Origin: Clarkia xantiana subsp. parviflora
Taxonomy: Eukaryota > Streptophyta > Magnoliopsida > Myrtales > Onagraceae
Reading direction: 5' to 3'
Length of the DNA: 64,000 nt
Assembly (NCBI GenBank): GCA_036873135.1
Contig: JAPTYO010000059.1
Coordinates: 10,099,066-10,163,065, forward strand
The translations under genes and the position numbers were made by a program. Shown here piece after piece: positions 11,854 through 22,870 of the stretch. The notes under the pieces were generated by a model. That model made no database searches. It was not told the DNA's origin and saw only the letters and a program-made list of their open reading frames with translations. How positions within the stretch are numbered: the stretch's first letter is position 1; each line of letters begins with the position of its first letter.

Positions 11854-12550
11854 CAGTGACGAATCCAGGACCCAGGGGTTAGTGGGTGCACAATAAATTG
11901 TTTACACACTAAAAAGAATATGTCGGATCAAATACTAATTCGGGTCGAGTTAATAATTTTTTTTCTCAACAAAATTGTTAAAGGACGATTATATATATAC
12001 TCATAATGAATAAAAATTTCAAAAATCAATAATATTTCATACAAATATAAAGAACATAACAAAAATTTACAATTGTTCTTAATCAATTAAAGAAAGATCA
12101 GTTGGCCAAAAAAAATTAAAGAACCTTGGCAAAAAAAAAATCAATTAGAATGAGATAAATAAAATTTAATAATTTTTTTTTTAAGTTATAAAATTGTAAC
12201 AAAGATTTGTCAATGATGCATGAAGAGAAAAAACGAGATATAAAGAAAAATAAGAGCTCGAAGAGAAGAAATGACATTTAAGAAACAATAAAAAATACAT
12301 ATATCAAACCTAGTTTAATTAAGCGTGGATAGTGAGACTTGAACCATGAATGTGGCAATTAATATAAACATGCAAAACCAACTAGACTACTAAGTATCAT
12401 CTGTCATTAAATTCTTTTTAAAATTATTATATGGGGCCCTTTTAAATTTTTATACGGGGTCCTTGTCGGTAATTACTAATTTTTACTGTAGTTCGGTCAA
12501 GTCAAGCGGTGTCCCGTGACCCCGTAGTTTATTATGTAGATTCGTCCCTG
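11854..12550. mobile_element. Non-autonomous hAT-type element with 8-bp target duplication
   Basis: The ends are short inverted repeats: CAGTGACGAATCCAGG at the left and, reverse-complemented at the right, CAGGGACGAATCTAC. The flanks are ATCACGGT (11846-11853) and ATCATGGT (12551-12558), a 7 of 8 match. CAG-type ends with an 8-bp duplication fit the hAT superfamily. The inside is AT-rich and non-coding. A related shorter copy lies at 56780-57158 (shared GGTGCACAATAA and TTACTAATTTTT blocks). Confidence 0.85.
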
Positions 12551-13206
12551 ATCATGGTCTGTCTAGTAAGTAATAAGATCCATACCTATAATAATTTTTA
12601 ATGTGCTAGGTATATTTATAACTTCATAATTAAATCATTTTTTGTGTTATCACATGTCTTTCATTTGAGAAATTTCGTTAATTTTTTAAACTATAAAATT
12701 AAGAAAGGTATCTAATTACTAGTGTCTAAATATTTAGCTAACTATTTACACACTTTTATGAAAAGTATATATATTAATTATTACTTTTTTCCTTATAGGG
12801 TGTGTTAAATGTGGAACCCTATTATAATTATGACTCATATTCTTAAGGAGGAAGGTGCTAATTACAAATATTTTGAAATTCACGAAATTTAAGTGGGTTT
12901 GAACCGAAAGACATTAGAGTAAAAATGAGAATATGCAACTATTTTTTTTATTTTTAAATTATTTTTTCTTATCAGTATTATTTTTTGGATATTTACAATT
13001 TTCACTTCATAATATATGGAAAAGCAATAAACAATTTGTATGAATTTTTTCTATACAAAATTGTTTTAAGTAATTTCGATTTGAAAGTGCTAACTTTAAA
13101 GTCCTATTTTTAATGAATTTCAAACTCGAATTGCTCTCGAAAAAGGATATATCTAGTATAGTTGCCAGTTTTTACTCAATATTTTGTGATGTCTAGTTTT
13201 ATTTTA
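12551..13206. other. AT-rich spacer, no gene
   Basis: Intergenic sequence with no coding signal or structured repeat that I can recognise. Confidence 0.5.
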
Positions 13207-13215
13207 AAATTTATA

Positions 13216-14069
13216 AGGTTAATAACCTAGGAAATGTCTGAAGTTTGGTCATATTAACCGGAGAGGTCTGAAGTTTCAAATGTTGATTTGAGAGGTCTGA
13301 GGTTTCAACTTTGTGGATATAAGAGGTCTCCGTTAATTTTTTTTAGTTAAAACTGACGGAAGTTGGTCACGTGCTTGGCATGTGACCGGAAATAAAATAA
13401 AATTTCAAAAATGTCATACTATCAAAGTGTGCCCATCACATACTTGAAGTGAAAAGACAAAAATGCCCTTAAAGCCACCACGGCTCTGGCCACTGCCACC
13501 CCGATTCCGGCGACCACCATCCCGACTCCGACAACCACCACCCCGGCGACCACCACCCAGCTCCGGCGACCACCATCTTGACTCCGGCGACCACCACCCC
13601 GGCTCCGGCGACCACCACCAGCTCCGGCGGCCACCAACCAACTCCGGCAACCGCCACTACGACTCCGATTGAGCCCAAATCGGAGCCATGGGCCCCGATT
13701 GGGCCCAAATCGGAGCCGTGGAGGCGGTCGCCGGAGTTGGGTGGCGGTAGCCGGAGCCGAGGTGGTGGTCGCCGAAGTCAGGGTGGTGGTAGCCGGAGTC
13801 GGGTGGTCGGAGCCGGGGTGGTTTTAATTTGACTTCAGGGGTAATTTTGTCATTTCACATTTCACTCAAATAAGATATTAAATAAAACAAAATATTAAAA
13901 GGGGCAAAAGTGTCTTTTCAAATAATTCTGTTAAATTTATCCCTAAAAATGGACGGAAAATATAAAACAACAAAGTTGAAACTTCAGATATTCCATATTA
14001 ACTTTTGAAACTTCAGACCTCTTCGATTAATATGGGCCAAACTTCAGACATTTTCTAGGTTATTAACCC
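13216..14069. mobile_element. Foldback MULE-type element, copy 2, with perfect 9-bp duplication
   Basis: The ends are AGGTTAATAACCTAG and, reverse-complemented, GGGTTAATAACCTAG. They are flanked by identical AAATTTATA at 13207-13215 and 14070-14078. Inverted similarity continues inward almost to the centre. The left half has CCGGCGACCACCACC repeats and the right half the mirror GGTGGTGGTCGCCGG, around a CCCGATTGGGCCC core near 13690-13710. The whole element could fold into one long hairpin. The 9-bp duplication fits Mutator-like elements. It shares the 20-mer containing CACGTG with copy 1. The open frames in this GC-rich part occur on both strands because the sequence mirrors itself; they are not genes. 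Confidence 0.9.
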
Positions 14070-14078
14070 AAATTTATA

Positions 14079-14773
14079 ATTATTGTTAGTTTGATCCTTT
14101 AAAATTTTACATTTATATTTCTAAAGATTTTTATACTAGTTAATTACCGCTAACTTAATTTTGCCCGTAAAAAAAAATTCTAGCTCCATTCTTACTCTCA
14201 AAATACAATTCACACGATTTGTAATGATAACTGGAGTGATCCTTTTTTTCTTAGCCACACCGTCAGTATTAAGATTTTCATGTTAAAATTCCGAAATAAT
14301 ACTCGGTTAAATTGTTTTCTCAGTACCGAAAGAGAAAAGGAAAACATTCATTTCATCTGCCCGTTATTTTCTTGGTCAAATAAGAAACCGCTCCACTTAA
14401 AGACTTGAGAATCCAGAAAAGCACAATTAAATGCTGATGGCATATTTGTAAATATCCCTAAATCCCAATACCACATTAGGAAACTCGTAACCTAACCATA
14501 GCAACCAGCCAAGCACCAGTCACGCTGCACATCCTCTGTCCAAGAAGACTAGCCACGTCAGATCTCCAGTCTTATTTACGCGCGCCCACGCTCCTCACAT
14601 CACTCGACCACAACTGGTCCACTACTTAAACCCCTTTGGCCCCCTTCGTTTCACACACGCAAACCCTCCAAAGCAAATTCTCTCTTGCTCTTTCTCTCTA
14701 CATTCTTTGTTTTTCTTTCTTCTCTCTGCTAATCCATCAGATCTGAAATTATAGTGCGATTTTTGTTTCGATC
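14079..14773 (+). promoter_or_regulatory. MCTP promoter and 5' leader
   Basis: Upstream region of the MCTP gene. A GCCACGTCAG ACGT-core element lies near 14552. The leader from about 14677 is strongly pyrimidine-rich (repeated CTCTTTCTCTCT), as in many highly expressed plant genes. The exact TATA box is unclear; CTACTTAAACC near 14621 is a weak candidate. Confidence 0.4.
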
Positions 14774-17700
14774 ATGGCGGAAGCATGCACGAGAAAACTC
14801 GTGGTGGAGATCTGCAACGCCAAGAATCTGATGCCCAAGGACGGCCAGGGTACGGCGAGTGCTTACGCCATAGTCGATTACGACGGCCAGCGGCGGCGGA
14901 CCAAGACCAAGTTCAGAGATCTGAATCCCCAGTGGGACGAGAAGATGGAGTTCCTGGTCCACAACAAGGACTCCATGGCCGGCGAGTTCTTGGAGATCAG
15001 TCTGTACAACGACAAGCAGAAGAACGCCAACGGTAAGCGGAGCTGCTTTCTAGGGAAAGTGAAGCTCGCCGGGAGTTCCTTCGTCCAGTCCGGATCGGAA
15101 GCTCTGGTGTACTATCCGTTGGAGAAGCGGAGCGTGTTCTCGCAGATCAAGGGCGAGATCGGAGTGAAGGCGTGTTACGTAGACGAGGAGCCGCCGGCCA
15201 CTGAGGCGGAAAAGAAGCCGGACGCTGCCCCTGCGGCGTCGGATGCCAAGCCAGAGGAGAAGCCCCCGGAGGATCCAAAGCCAACGGAGGAGAAAACTGA
15301 AGAGGCGAAGACAGAGGAAGGGAAGGAGAAAGCCGAGGAGAAGAAGGAAGAGGAGAAGCCTTCGGAAACAAAGCCTTCGGAGGCTCCAGCTACAGCTGCA
15401 GCGCCCTTGCCGCCGTCGGAGGTGCAGAATCCACCATTGGCACATACGGCGAGTCCTAGCAAGCTCAAACCTGAATCAAGGAAAGGTGCTGTCAGTAACA
15501 TCGAGCTCCGATCACTGTCAAGTCTTGACCGGAGCCGCACCAGCTACGATCTGGTCGACCCCATGCCGTTTCTTTTCATCCGCGTGGTGAAGGCTAAGCG
15601 CGGAGATGCAGAGTCGAAGCATCCGGCGCACGTGAAGCTCGTGATCGGAACTCACAGCGTGAAGACGAACACCCAGAGCGACAACAAAGATTGGGATCAG
15701 GTCTTCGCGTTCGACAAAGAAGGATTGAACTCAGCTCAGTTGGAGGTTTCAGTCTGGGTGGAGGAGGAGAAGGAGGTGGAGATGGAGGTGGAGAAGGAGA
15801 AGGAGAAGGAGAAGGTAAAGGTGAAGGTGAAAGAGGAGGCTTCGTTGGGTACGGTGTCATTTGACTTGCAGGAAATCCCCAAGCGAGTCCCGCCGGACAG
15901 TCCATTGGCTCCTCAATGGTACACTCTGGAGTCGGAGAAGTCAACGGGAAATGACGTCATGCTGTCCGTCTGGTTCGGAACTCAGGCGGACGAAGCTTTC
16001 CAGGAGGCATGGCAGTCTGATTCCGGCGGTATGGTGCCAGAGACCCGAGCCAAAGTCTACCTTTCTCCGAAGCTGTGGTATCTGCGTCTAACGGTCATCC
16101 AAACCCAGGATCTACAGCTAGGTTCGGATCCCGAACCTAAAGTCAAGTGTCCCGAACTGTACGTAAAAGGTCAACTGGGAGGTCAGGTTTTCAAGACGGG
16201 TCGGACCAGCGCTGCCGGTTCATTATCATCCAACTCGTCCAACCCGACCTGGAATGAGGACCTCCTCTTCGTGGCGGCCGAACCGTTCGAACCATTCCTG
16301 GTCGTGACGGTCGAGGACCTAACCAATGGCAGAGCCGTTGGGTACACCAAGATTCATGTGCCGAGCATCGAAAGGCGGTCCAATGAGATAGACGAACCGA
16401 AGTCAAAGTGGTTCAATCTGGCCGGAGATGAGAAGAAACCGTATGCGGGTCGGATCAACGTTAGAGTGTGCCTCGAAGGCGGGTACCACGTGTTGGACGA
16501 AGCTGCGCACCTTACCAGTGACGTCCGAGCCTCGGCAAAACAGCTCGCGAAAGCCCCAATCGGGCTGCTCGAGGTAGGGATCCGCGGCGCAACCAACTTG
16601 TTACCCATTAAGACCAAAGATGGGACCCGCGGAACCACCGATGCCTACGTGGTGGCCAAATACGGTCAGAAGTGGGTCCGCACCCGAACCATCCTGGATC
16701 GGTTTAATCCGCGATGGAACGAGCAATACACTTGGGATGTTACCGATCCCTGTACTGTACTCTCGATTGGAGTTTTCGACAACGGAAGGTAACATTATAC
16801 TATAAAATTATTAATTTTATAGAGTAGCAGTAGAAGAATAGGTAGTAGTAGAAGAATATTTTTGTTATAATTATTATATTATGTTAAGACTGACTGACTA
16901 GCTAACTTCATGATCAATAATAGGTACAAGCGAGATGAGGATGGAAAGCCCGGGAGAGATGTTAGGATTGGGAAGATTCGGATCCGGTTATCGACTTTAG
17001 ACACGAATCGGGTTTACATGAACGCGTATTCTCTGACTGTTCTGCACCCAGGTGGGGCCAAGAAGTTGGGGGAGATCGAAATCGCGGTTCGGTTCTCTTG
17101 CTCGTCGTGGCTCAGCTTGATCCAAGCCTATAGCACCCCGATGCTCCCAAAAATGCACTATGTGCGGCCGCTAGAGCCAGCTCAGCAGGACATGATGCGC
17201 CACACAGCCATGAGGATCGTCACGGCTCGATTGGCTCGGTCCGAGCCCCCATTGGGCCCGGAGGTGGTTCAGTACATGGTGGACAGCGATATGCATGTTT
17301 GGAGCATGAGGCGGAGCAAGGCCAATTGGTTCCGAGTCGTGGGATTCCTCTCACGAGCCGTCGGTCTGGTGACTAGGCTCGATGGGGTCCGCACATGGTC
17401 CCACCCGCCAACCACTATCTTGGTCCACTTGCTGCTCGTGGCGGTGGTTCTATGCCCGGAACTACTTCTCCCCACAGTTTTCATGTACGCGTTCCTGATA
17501 CTAGTACTCCGATTCCGATACCGCCAGCGGGGCCCACTCAACATGGACCCGAGACTGTCCTACGTGGACGTGGTGGGACCTGACGAGTTGGACGAGGAGT
17601 TCGATGGGTTCCCAACAACAAGGTCGCCAGACATTGTCCGTATCCGATACGACCGACTGAGGGCTCTTGCTGGCCGGGCCCAAACCCTCCTCGGTGACGT

Positions 17701-17938
17701 GGCGGCACAAGGGGAGCGGTTGGAGGCGCTTTTTAGCTGGAGAGATCCGAGAGCCACCGGAATATTCGTCATGGTATGTTTGTTAGCGTCGTTCCTCTTC
17801 TACGCCGTTCCGTTCAAGGCGTTTGTGTTGGGATTGGGATTCTATTACTTTCGCCACCCGAGGTTCCGCGATGACATGCCGTCGGGGCCGATCAACTTTT
17901 TCCGACGGCTGCCAACGCTGTCCGATCAGATACTGTAG
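14774..17938 (+). CDS. MCTP14: MCTP protein: multiple C2 domains and transmembrane region (MCTP14-like)
   Basis: Membrane protein of the MCTP/QUIRKY family; family members tether the ER to the plasma membrane, many at plasmodesmata, and bind lipids through C2 domains. Exon 1 is 14774-16788 and exon 2 is 16924-17938, with a GT-AG intron splitting an Arg codon. Together they encode 1009 residues, close to the usual length. C2A is at about 7-130 (KLVVEICNAKNLMPKDG), C2B about 264-400, C2C about 434-565 (LWYLRLTVIQTQDL) and C2D about 596-725 (GLLEVGIRGATNLL, DAYVVAKYG). The C-terminal phosphoribosyltransferase-C region carries hydrophobic segments at about 836-870 and 950-980 and ends FFRRLPTLSDQIL. 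A Pro/Glu/Lys-rich linker at 138-235 follows C2A, and C2B carries a Glu/Lys/Val insert at about 329-356. As I remember the family, overall wording is closest to Arabidopsis MCTP14; an ortholog call needs a tree. Antisense open frames here are shadows. Confidence 0.93.
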
Positions 17939-18293
17939 ACTTTGCAGTTGTTTGATTTGTTTGTTTTGTGGCAGTTCAGTTCAGTTGGTTGACGACATTG
18001 TTTATGATTCTTTTAATTCATTCCCGAAAAGATATCGAAATTCTTTTAATTATATTAGTGAATTTACTTATTAATTAATATGGCCTTAAAAGTATATAAC
18101 AAAGACTGGGGGCCAAAAGTTATTATGGGATATTGAAGTGACCGTTGGTGTATGTGGATCCCCATTAATATGGGGGACTCAAAGATTTGATGCGCGCCAA
18201 ATGTAGCGCCCCAACCAAGTGACCGTTGCAAAAGGTAGGGAATTTATTAGAAACCATACCTCTGTCCTCACGTTTGCTCAGTGATTAATGGGA
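17939..18293. other. MCTP 3' flank
   Basis: Probable 3' UTR and spacer. It is T-rich after the stop, with no clear AATAAA. I see no other gene. Confidence 0.4.
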
Positions 18294-18301
18294 GAATAGC
18301 A

Positions 18302-19153
18302 TAGTGGCGGATCAGGAGGTTCGTAATGGGATACGAAATGCAATTTTTTTTTTGGGCAAATATAATAATTTTCTTAGGAAAATTTCCTTAAAAAATACTA
18401 GTTTTAAAACGATGATAATTGGTACTTTTTTTAGTTATTTATCATTAACTACATTTCAAATGAAAAATATTACTAAGTAGTTTTTAAACTACCACAACTT
18501 AGCTTTAATTGCGCAAATGTTATGATTGAGTCAAATTGGATTAGAACCGGTTGTGGATCAGCTGAGTTGAAGTCAGGAGTCAGGACTTATAACACTTGTA
18601 TACGTTATTATTTAGAAAAGTATTTGGTTAATTTTGGAAGTTTAAAATGTATTTGACGACAAATTTGGACAAGTTTTGAAACATTGTTTTGAAACATGTT
18701 GTACATATTAAAACATATTGGTACCCGAAATCATCTTTTTCAAACATATTGTATGAGATATATTCTTATACTTATTTTACCTCATCATGAAGTGCATTAG
18801 ATTAGAATAACTACAATTTATAATCTAGCAAATGAGATGAATTTTAAAACTTATAGACATACTCTTTAAGTCAAAAGCTCCCAAATTTAAATTTATTGAA
18901 CCTTTTTCCGAATGGATTGAATGATAGTGTCACAAAATAATAACGAGGTCTTACAAAATAATAATGGAGCTCTTAGAGTTTTAGACAAAATAATAGGGAA
19001 TTAGTGTATTAAACAAAATAATGAGGATCTTACACATTAATAATGAGGACCGGGAGTATATTTTTATTAAGGAATAAACTTAGGGTCTCACTAGAAATAC
19101 TCGATAATGAGGTGACGTTCGTCACCGCATTATATAAGCAACATCCGCCACTG
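18302..19153. mobile_element. hAT-type non-autonomous element with 8-bp target duplication
   Basis: The left end TAGTGGCGGAT and the reverse-complemented right end CAGTGGCGGAT form inverted repeats. The flanks are GAATAGCA (18294-18301) and GAATAGGA (19154-19161), a 7 of 8 match. The inside is AT-rich and contains repeated ACAAAATAATGAGG-like motifs near 18935-19050. There is no transposase. Confidence 0.8.
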
Positions 19154-19188
19154 GAATAGGATGTTCTTTTTTTTTTTTTAAACCCAAG

Positions 19189-19334
19189 GCTGGTTGGACC
19201 AACTAGTAAAGCGAGTTGTGTTCCCCGTGGGCGATCCGAGGTCGAAACCCGTCGGAGACGCCGCCTTGGGAGGACTTAACCTTAACACTCCCGGTCCGAA
19301 TTTGCTAAAACAATGTAAATATATAAAAAAAAAA
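19189..19334 (+). mobile_element. tRNA-derived SINE, copy 1
   Basis: A head with Pol III promoter motifs contains GGTTGGACCAACTAGTAAAG (A-box region) and GAGGTCGAAACCC (B box). A body follows with CTTGGGAGGACTTAACCTTAA, then a short A-rich tail after ATATA. The same unit recurs at 61061-61223 with about the same layout, which supports a SINE family. I saw no clear target duplication. The short open frame inside is not a gene. Confidence 0.8.
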
Positions 19335-20165
19335 TTGGAGCAAATAGCTAGTCAGACTTTTCCAAAAGTAGTAATTACATAGCTCTGTTAATTTTTTTCG
19401 TTAAAAACTAACCGAATTTCTCATGTGAAGACCATATGACAGACTGCAATTTGTACTAACATATTTTCGTAACCAAATTGCATCAAATTTTTTTTTTGAA
19501 TACATCTTTTTGTCGACGGACTTCAACATTATTTTTTTGAATCGATTCACTTTCTAGCGGCGGATTAATCTTACGAAATTCTTGAATGAGCATTTTATGC
19601 CGATCTCCGACAGTTAGAGTGTACGACGTGTGAATTTTTTTTTGTTATCGTCATCACGTGTTCCTCATGATAGAAATTCCATTATTTTTTATATAAAAAA
19701 TGAACAAAACTAGCTAATTGCTACTTAAAAAAAGTTCAACTAGCTAAATACTCCAAAAAAATGTTTAGCTAGCTATCTGCACTCTTGGTAAAAGTTTAGC
19801 TAGCTAATTGGTATTTAACCCTATATATGTTACTAAGTTAACCTACTTACCCGCAAACCCACATAGACGTGTTCATTAAAAAAATTATTGAAATATAAGC
19901 ATATTTCATTTTGATATGAAACAATTTTATATTTTATTTATGAAGCAATCTTCTAATCTAATCTAACATACAATAAATTTAAACATATAATGTTACTTTT
20001 ATTTGTAAGAACATATAAATTAAATACATAATTTTCAATATAAAAGTAATAAAAAAAATCGCATAAACATAGATTGTGATTGTGATTGTAATTGTAATTG
20101 TAATTGACATAACCTCTCACCTTGGTCATTTGCAGTGTTTTTTGTTCTAATCATGTTATTATTTA
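19335..20165. other. AT-rich spacer, no gene
   Basis: Intergenic DNA. It contains several GTTTAGCTAGCTA-type near-repeats at about 19710-19815 and a GTGATTGTGATTGTAATTG short tandem run near 20075. I support no gene. Confidence 0.45.
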
Positions 20166-21121
20166 CTAGTTGGCGTACCCGCGCGTTGCGCAGTATGTAT
20201 TTCAGATATTGCAAAATTGAATCCTATTATTGATAATTTAGTTGATTGATTTTTTTTAATTTGAAATTGTTTATTTAAGTTTAGTGAAACACTACATTTA
20301 AGGTATTTATAATTTTATATGATTAGTTTTATCTTAATCGAACATAATATAATATGTGAATTGTGATTTTATTTCTTAAGAAACAAAATTATGCATATGA
20401 TATTATGATTTTTCGGGTACATCTGTCATTATAAACCATTTTCTTAAAAACTACTTATTAAATTTTACTGTTATTTATAACTTTTAATTGAAGTATCTTA
20501 TATATTTATTTTTATATATTCGTTAATTATTAATTATTTGGACTTTTAATTGATGGTTGAAACTTTAATTAGTCTTCAGGTACTATACTAAGTATAATTG
20601 TTTATTTAAGTGGAAAAATAGTTAAACTGTTAAGAAGGGCTACGGGAGATAGGGTCAAAGGAGTGAACGACTAAGGAGCTGCCTCAGATTGTGGCTCGGC
20701 ATATTTCTACAGTTGTGGGATGATATCGAGGTCGATTTTTATTGGCTTGCCAGTAAAATGGGTGTAGAGTTTAGTCCTCTTAACTGCATGCAAAGTTCAT
20801 AGCGTGTACCTACAAAAAAAATTTAAGTCTAATTTATATCATATGATATGCTCTTTAATTTACTCTACCAATACCTAATTAACTTTCAATTTTACAGAAA
20901 CAGAAGAAATTATTTACATGCAGCTCAACTGGTTGTTGTTGTGGAAGGTATATACGTTTATTTATGCAATTATGCATTCAATTTAAAGTTACAGCTGGTT
21001 TACATATTGCAGTGTAAAGAACGTTACAGTTTTAGCCTAGATACAATACAAACATCTCTATTTTTAGGCTGAAATTAATATAAGGGAAAGAAGTAACAAT
21101 AAGTTGATCAAAACCCATATT

Positions 21122-21570
21122 CACTACTGGAAAAACTTAAATAGGCGACGAAAATATATTGTCGGCAAAGCCCTGTTTTTCGTCACTAAATCTGTATTTG
21201 GTTGTTAAAAGTTTATTTCGTCGCCAAAAGTCCGTCGCCTATGTGGCATCGGGGAAAGTATTTACCGACCAAATTTGCTGACGTAGTTTCGTCGCCAAAA
21301 GTAATATATTTAACGACCACATTTTCGTCGGCAAAAGTATTTTTTCGTCAGCACACAATTTATTTACCGACGAATTTATTCCGTCGTAAAAACTATTCCC
21401 GACGTAATACTTTTTGTCGACAAAAACTATTTACCGACGGAAAACATTCGTCGGGAAAGAGTGACGGGTCGAGTACGGGCCAAACCAAAAAAGTTTTGCC
21501 GACGAATTATTTCATCAGTAAAAATATTTTGTCAACAAATTTATTTTCGTCGTTAAATTTACTGATTTTA
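21122..21570 (+). mobile_element. One end of a CACTA (En/Spm) transposon
   Basis: It starts CACTACTGGAAAAACTTAAA, a classic CACTA terminus. More than a dozen subterminal motifs follow in both orientations (TTCGTCGGCAAAA, TTTACCGACGA, TCGTCGCCAAAAG). Such repeats are the transposase binding sites in this superfamily. I found no matching opposite terminus, so this is a truncated end or the partner has decayed. The 128-residue open frame across it is built only from the repeats. Confidence 0.85.
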
Positions 21571-21904
21571 TATAAAAACAAATATTAATATCTTATAGAA
21601 TAAAAATAATAAAAATTTATTAAATACAATATTCAATTACAATTCTATTATAACACATAATTACAACAATTCAATCAATCTATTACATAAATAAATCTTA
21701 TTATGATCTATACAACATAACACCACTAAATGAATATAAAGTTTTCCTCAACGCGCTTCACCTGCAATTAAATAAGTGATCTAACATGATATTAACCAAT
21801 CTTAAATTTGGATATAGAATTGGCTAATACAAATAATATTTCATTGCTTTGAAGCAATTAATGTACATCTAAATTACTAGAAGTTGCATGAGTCTATAAA
21901 GAAG

Positions 21905-22125
21905 GAGCTGTTAGCATATGGTGACGTGGCGCCGTAAATGTTATCCCGTTAATATTAAGGATATTATCTAAGATAATTGGGTAAATGTCACATTAGGTTA
22001 ATTGGGTTTGACCCAATTCCTAATTGACATGGGAGGCCCAAAATTGGGCCTCCCTCCCTTAATAAGTGGTTCGACCGAACCCTAGTCCCAAAATTGGGCC
22101 TCCCTCCTTTAATATGACTTGGTGA
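21905..22125 (+). repeat. Partial LTR of the Copia family at 38714-46773, opposite strand
   Basis: It starts GCTGTTAGCATATGGTGACG and contains CATGGGAGGCCCAAAATTGGGCC and TGACATTTACC-like blocks. These are the reverse complement of the LTR segment at 39130-39312. It helps define that family's true LTR start as TGTTAGCATATGG. A CCCAAAATTGGGCCTCCCTCC block is duplicated inside it. Confidence 0.75.
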
Positions 22126-22199
22126 TTCAACGACTCTTTCCTTAAGCGGTTCAAACTTGTTAGTGACCCTATGATAAAAAATATATTTATGGGCAGCAC

Positions 22200-22515
22200 T
22201 TTACCCCTTACGAGTATCCCGGTGCGAGTGGGGATTAGTCTAGGTGTGGATCAAGCATGGTACAGGTGCTGCCCTCCTAATGTGTGTAGGGAAACTCACA
22301 GGTAACCAAGTGCGATTAGAGATTAGTCTAGGGGTGGATCAAGCATGCTACAGGAGGTGTGACTGAGGATTAGTGTAGGTGTGGAACAAGCATTCTACGG
22401 GTGCTGCTCTCCTGATGAGAGCATGGCAACTTACGGTGACCTGGTGCGAGTGGTGATTAATCTAGGTGTGGAACAAGCATACTATGGGTGCCACCCACCT
22501 GATGAAGGCAAGGCA
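22200..22515 (+). repeat. Imperfect tandem repeat of roughly 90-100 bp, about 3-4 units
   Basis: Each unit carries GGTGCGAGTGGNGATTA, TCTAGGTGTGGANCAAGCAT, a CTACGGGTGC-type block, CTCCTGATG and GGCAACTTAC. Copies differ by substitutions and a deletion. It directly follows the LTR fragment inside the Helitron. There is no long reading frame. Confidence 0.7.
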
Positions 22516-22677
22516 ACAACTAACAACATAAAGTTAGGCGTTTCAAAATAGTTACGGGTTGTAACATTTGGATTACCGATTCATTTTTATACCGATTCGT
22601 CTTTAATTATTTAAATTTTTTTATTTGCAAAAGCACAAATGCTTTTAAATGATGGTAGCAAGACTTAATTCCGAAAT

Positions 22678-22810
22678 TACCTATGCATTTATTAATATAT
22701 ATATGATCTGATTCTACGAAGGCATTTTACTATAGTAAAATATTAAATTACCTATGCATTTATTAATACGATCTGATTCTACGAAGACATTTTTGTACAG
22801 TAAAATATGA
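22678..22810 (+). repeat. Two-copy tandem duplication near the Helitron 5' end
   Basis: The block TTACCTATGCATTTATTAAT, then GATCTGATTCTACGAAG, then CATTTT and AGTAAAATAT occurs twice in a row with small indels. Confidence 0.75.
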
Positions 22811-22870
22811 CAGGAGTGGCCAAAAAAAATTTGACAGTTAAAAAAAATAGTTTTGCTTTAATAATATAGA

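Larger units (their letters stand above)
20166..22870 (-). mobile_element. Non-autonomous Helitron (about 2.7 kb) with internal pieces of other elements
   Basis: Read on the minus strand, it begins TCTATATTATTAAAGCA (5' end at 22870), a typical plant Helitron start. It ends in CTAG (20169-20166), preceded at about 11 bases by a GCGC-GTT-GCGC mini-hairpin (20181-20191). It is flanked by A on the 5' side and T on the 3' side, as expected for insertion between A and T without duplication. There is no Rep/helicase coding. Inside are a CACTA end (21122-21570), part of a Copia LTR (21905-22125), a tandem repeat (22200-22515) and an internal duplication (22678-22810). These were captured or inserted later. 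Both ends are short signals, so the pairing is likely but not proven. Confidence 0.65.

Noticed and set aside
13414..13832. Several overlapping open frames on both strands in GC-rich DNA
   Set aside because: They come from the mirror-image CCGGCGACCACC repeats of a foldback element; no conserved protein.
15050..16638. Antisense open frames across the MCTP gene
   Set aside because: The sense strand carries a clear four-C2 protein; the others are shadows of its GC-rich codons.
21202..21588. 128-residue protein
   Set aside because: The frame is made of CACTA subterminal repeats.
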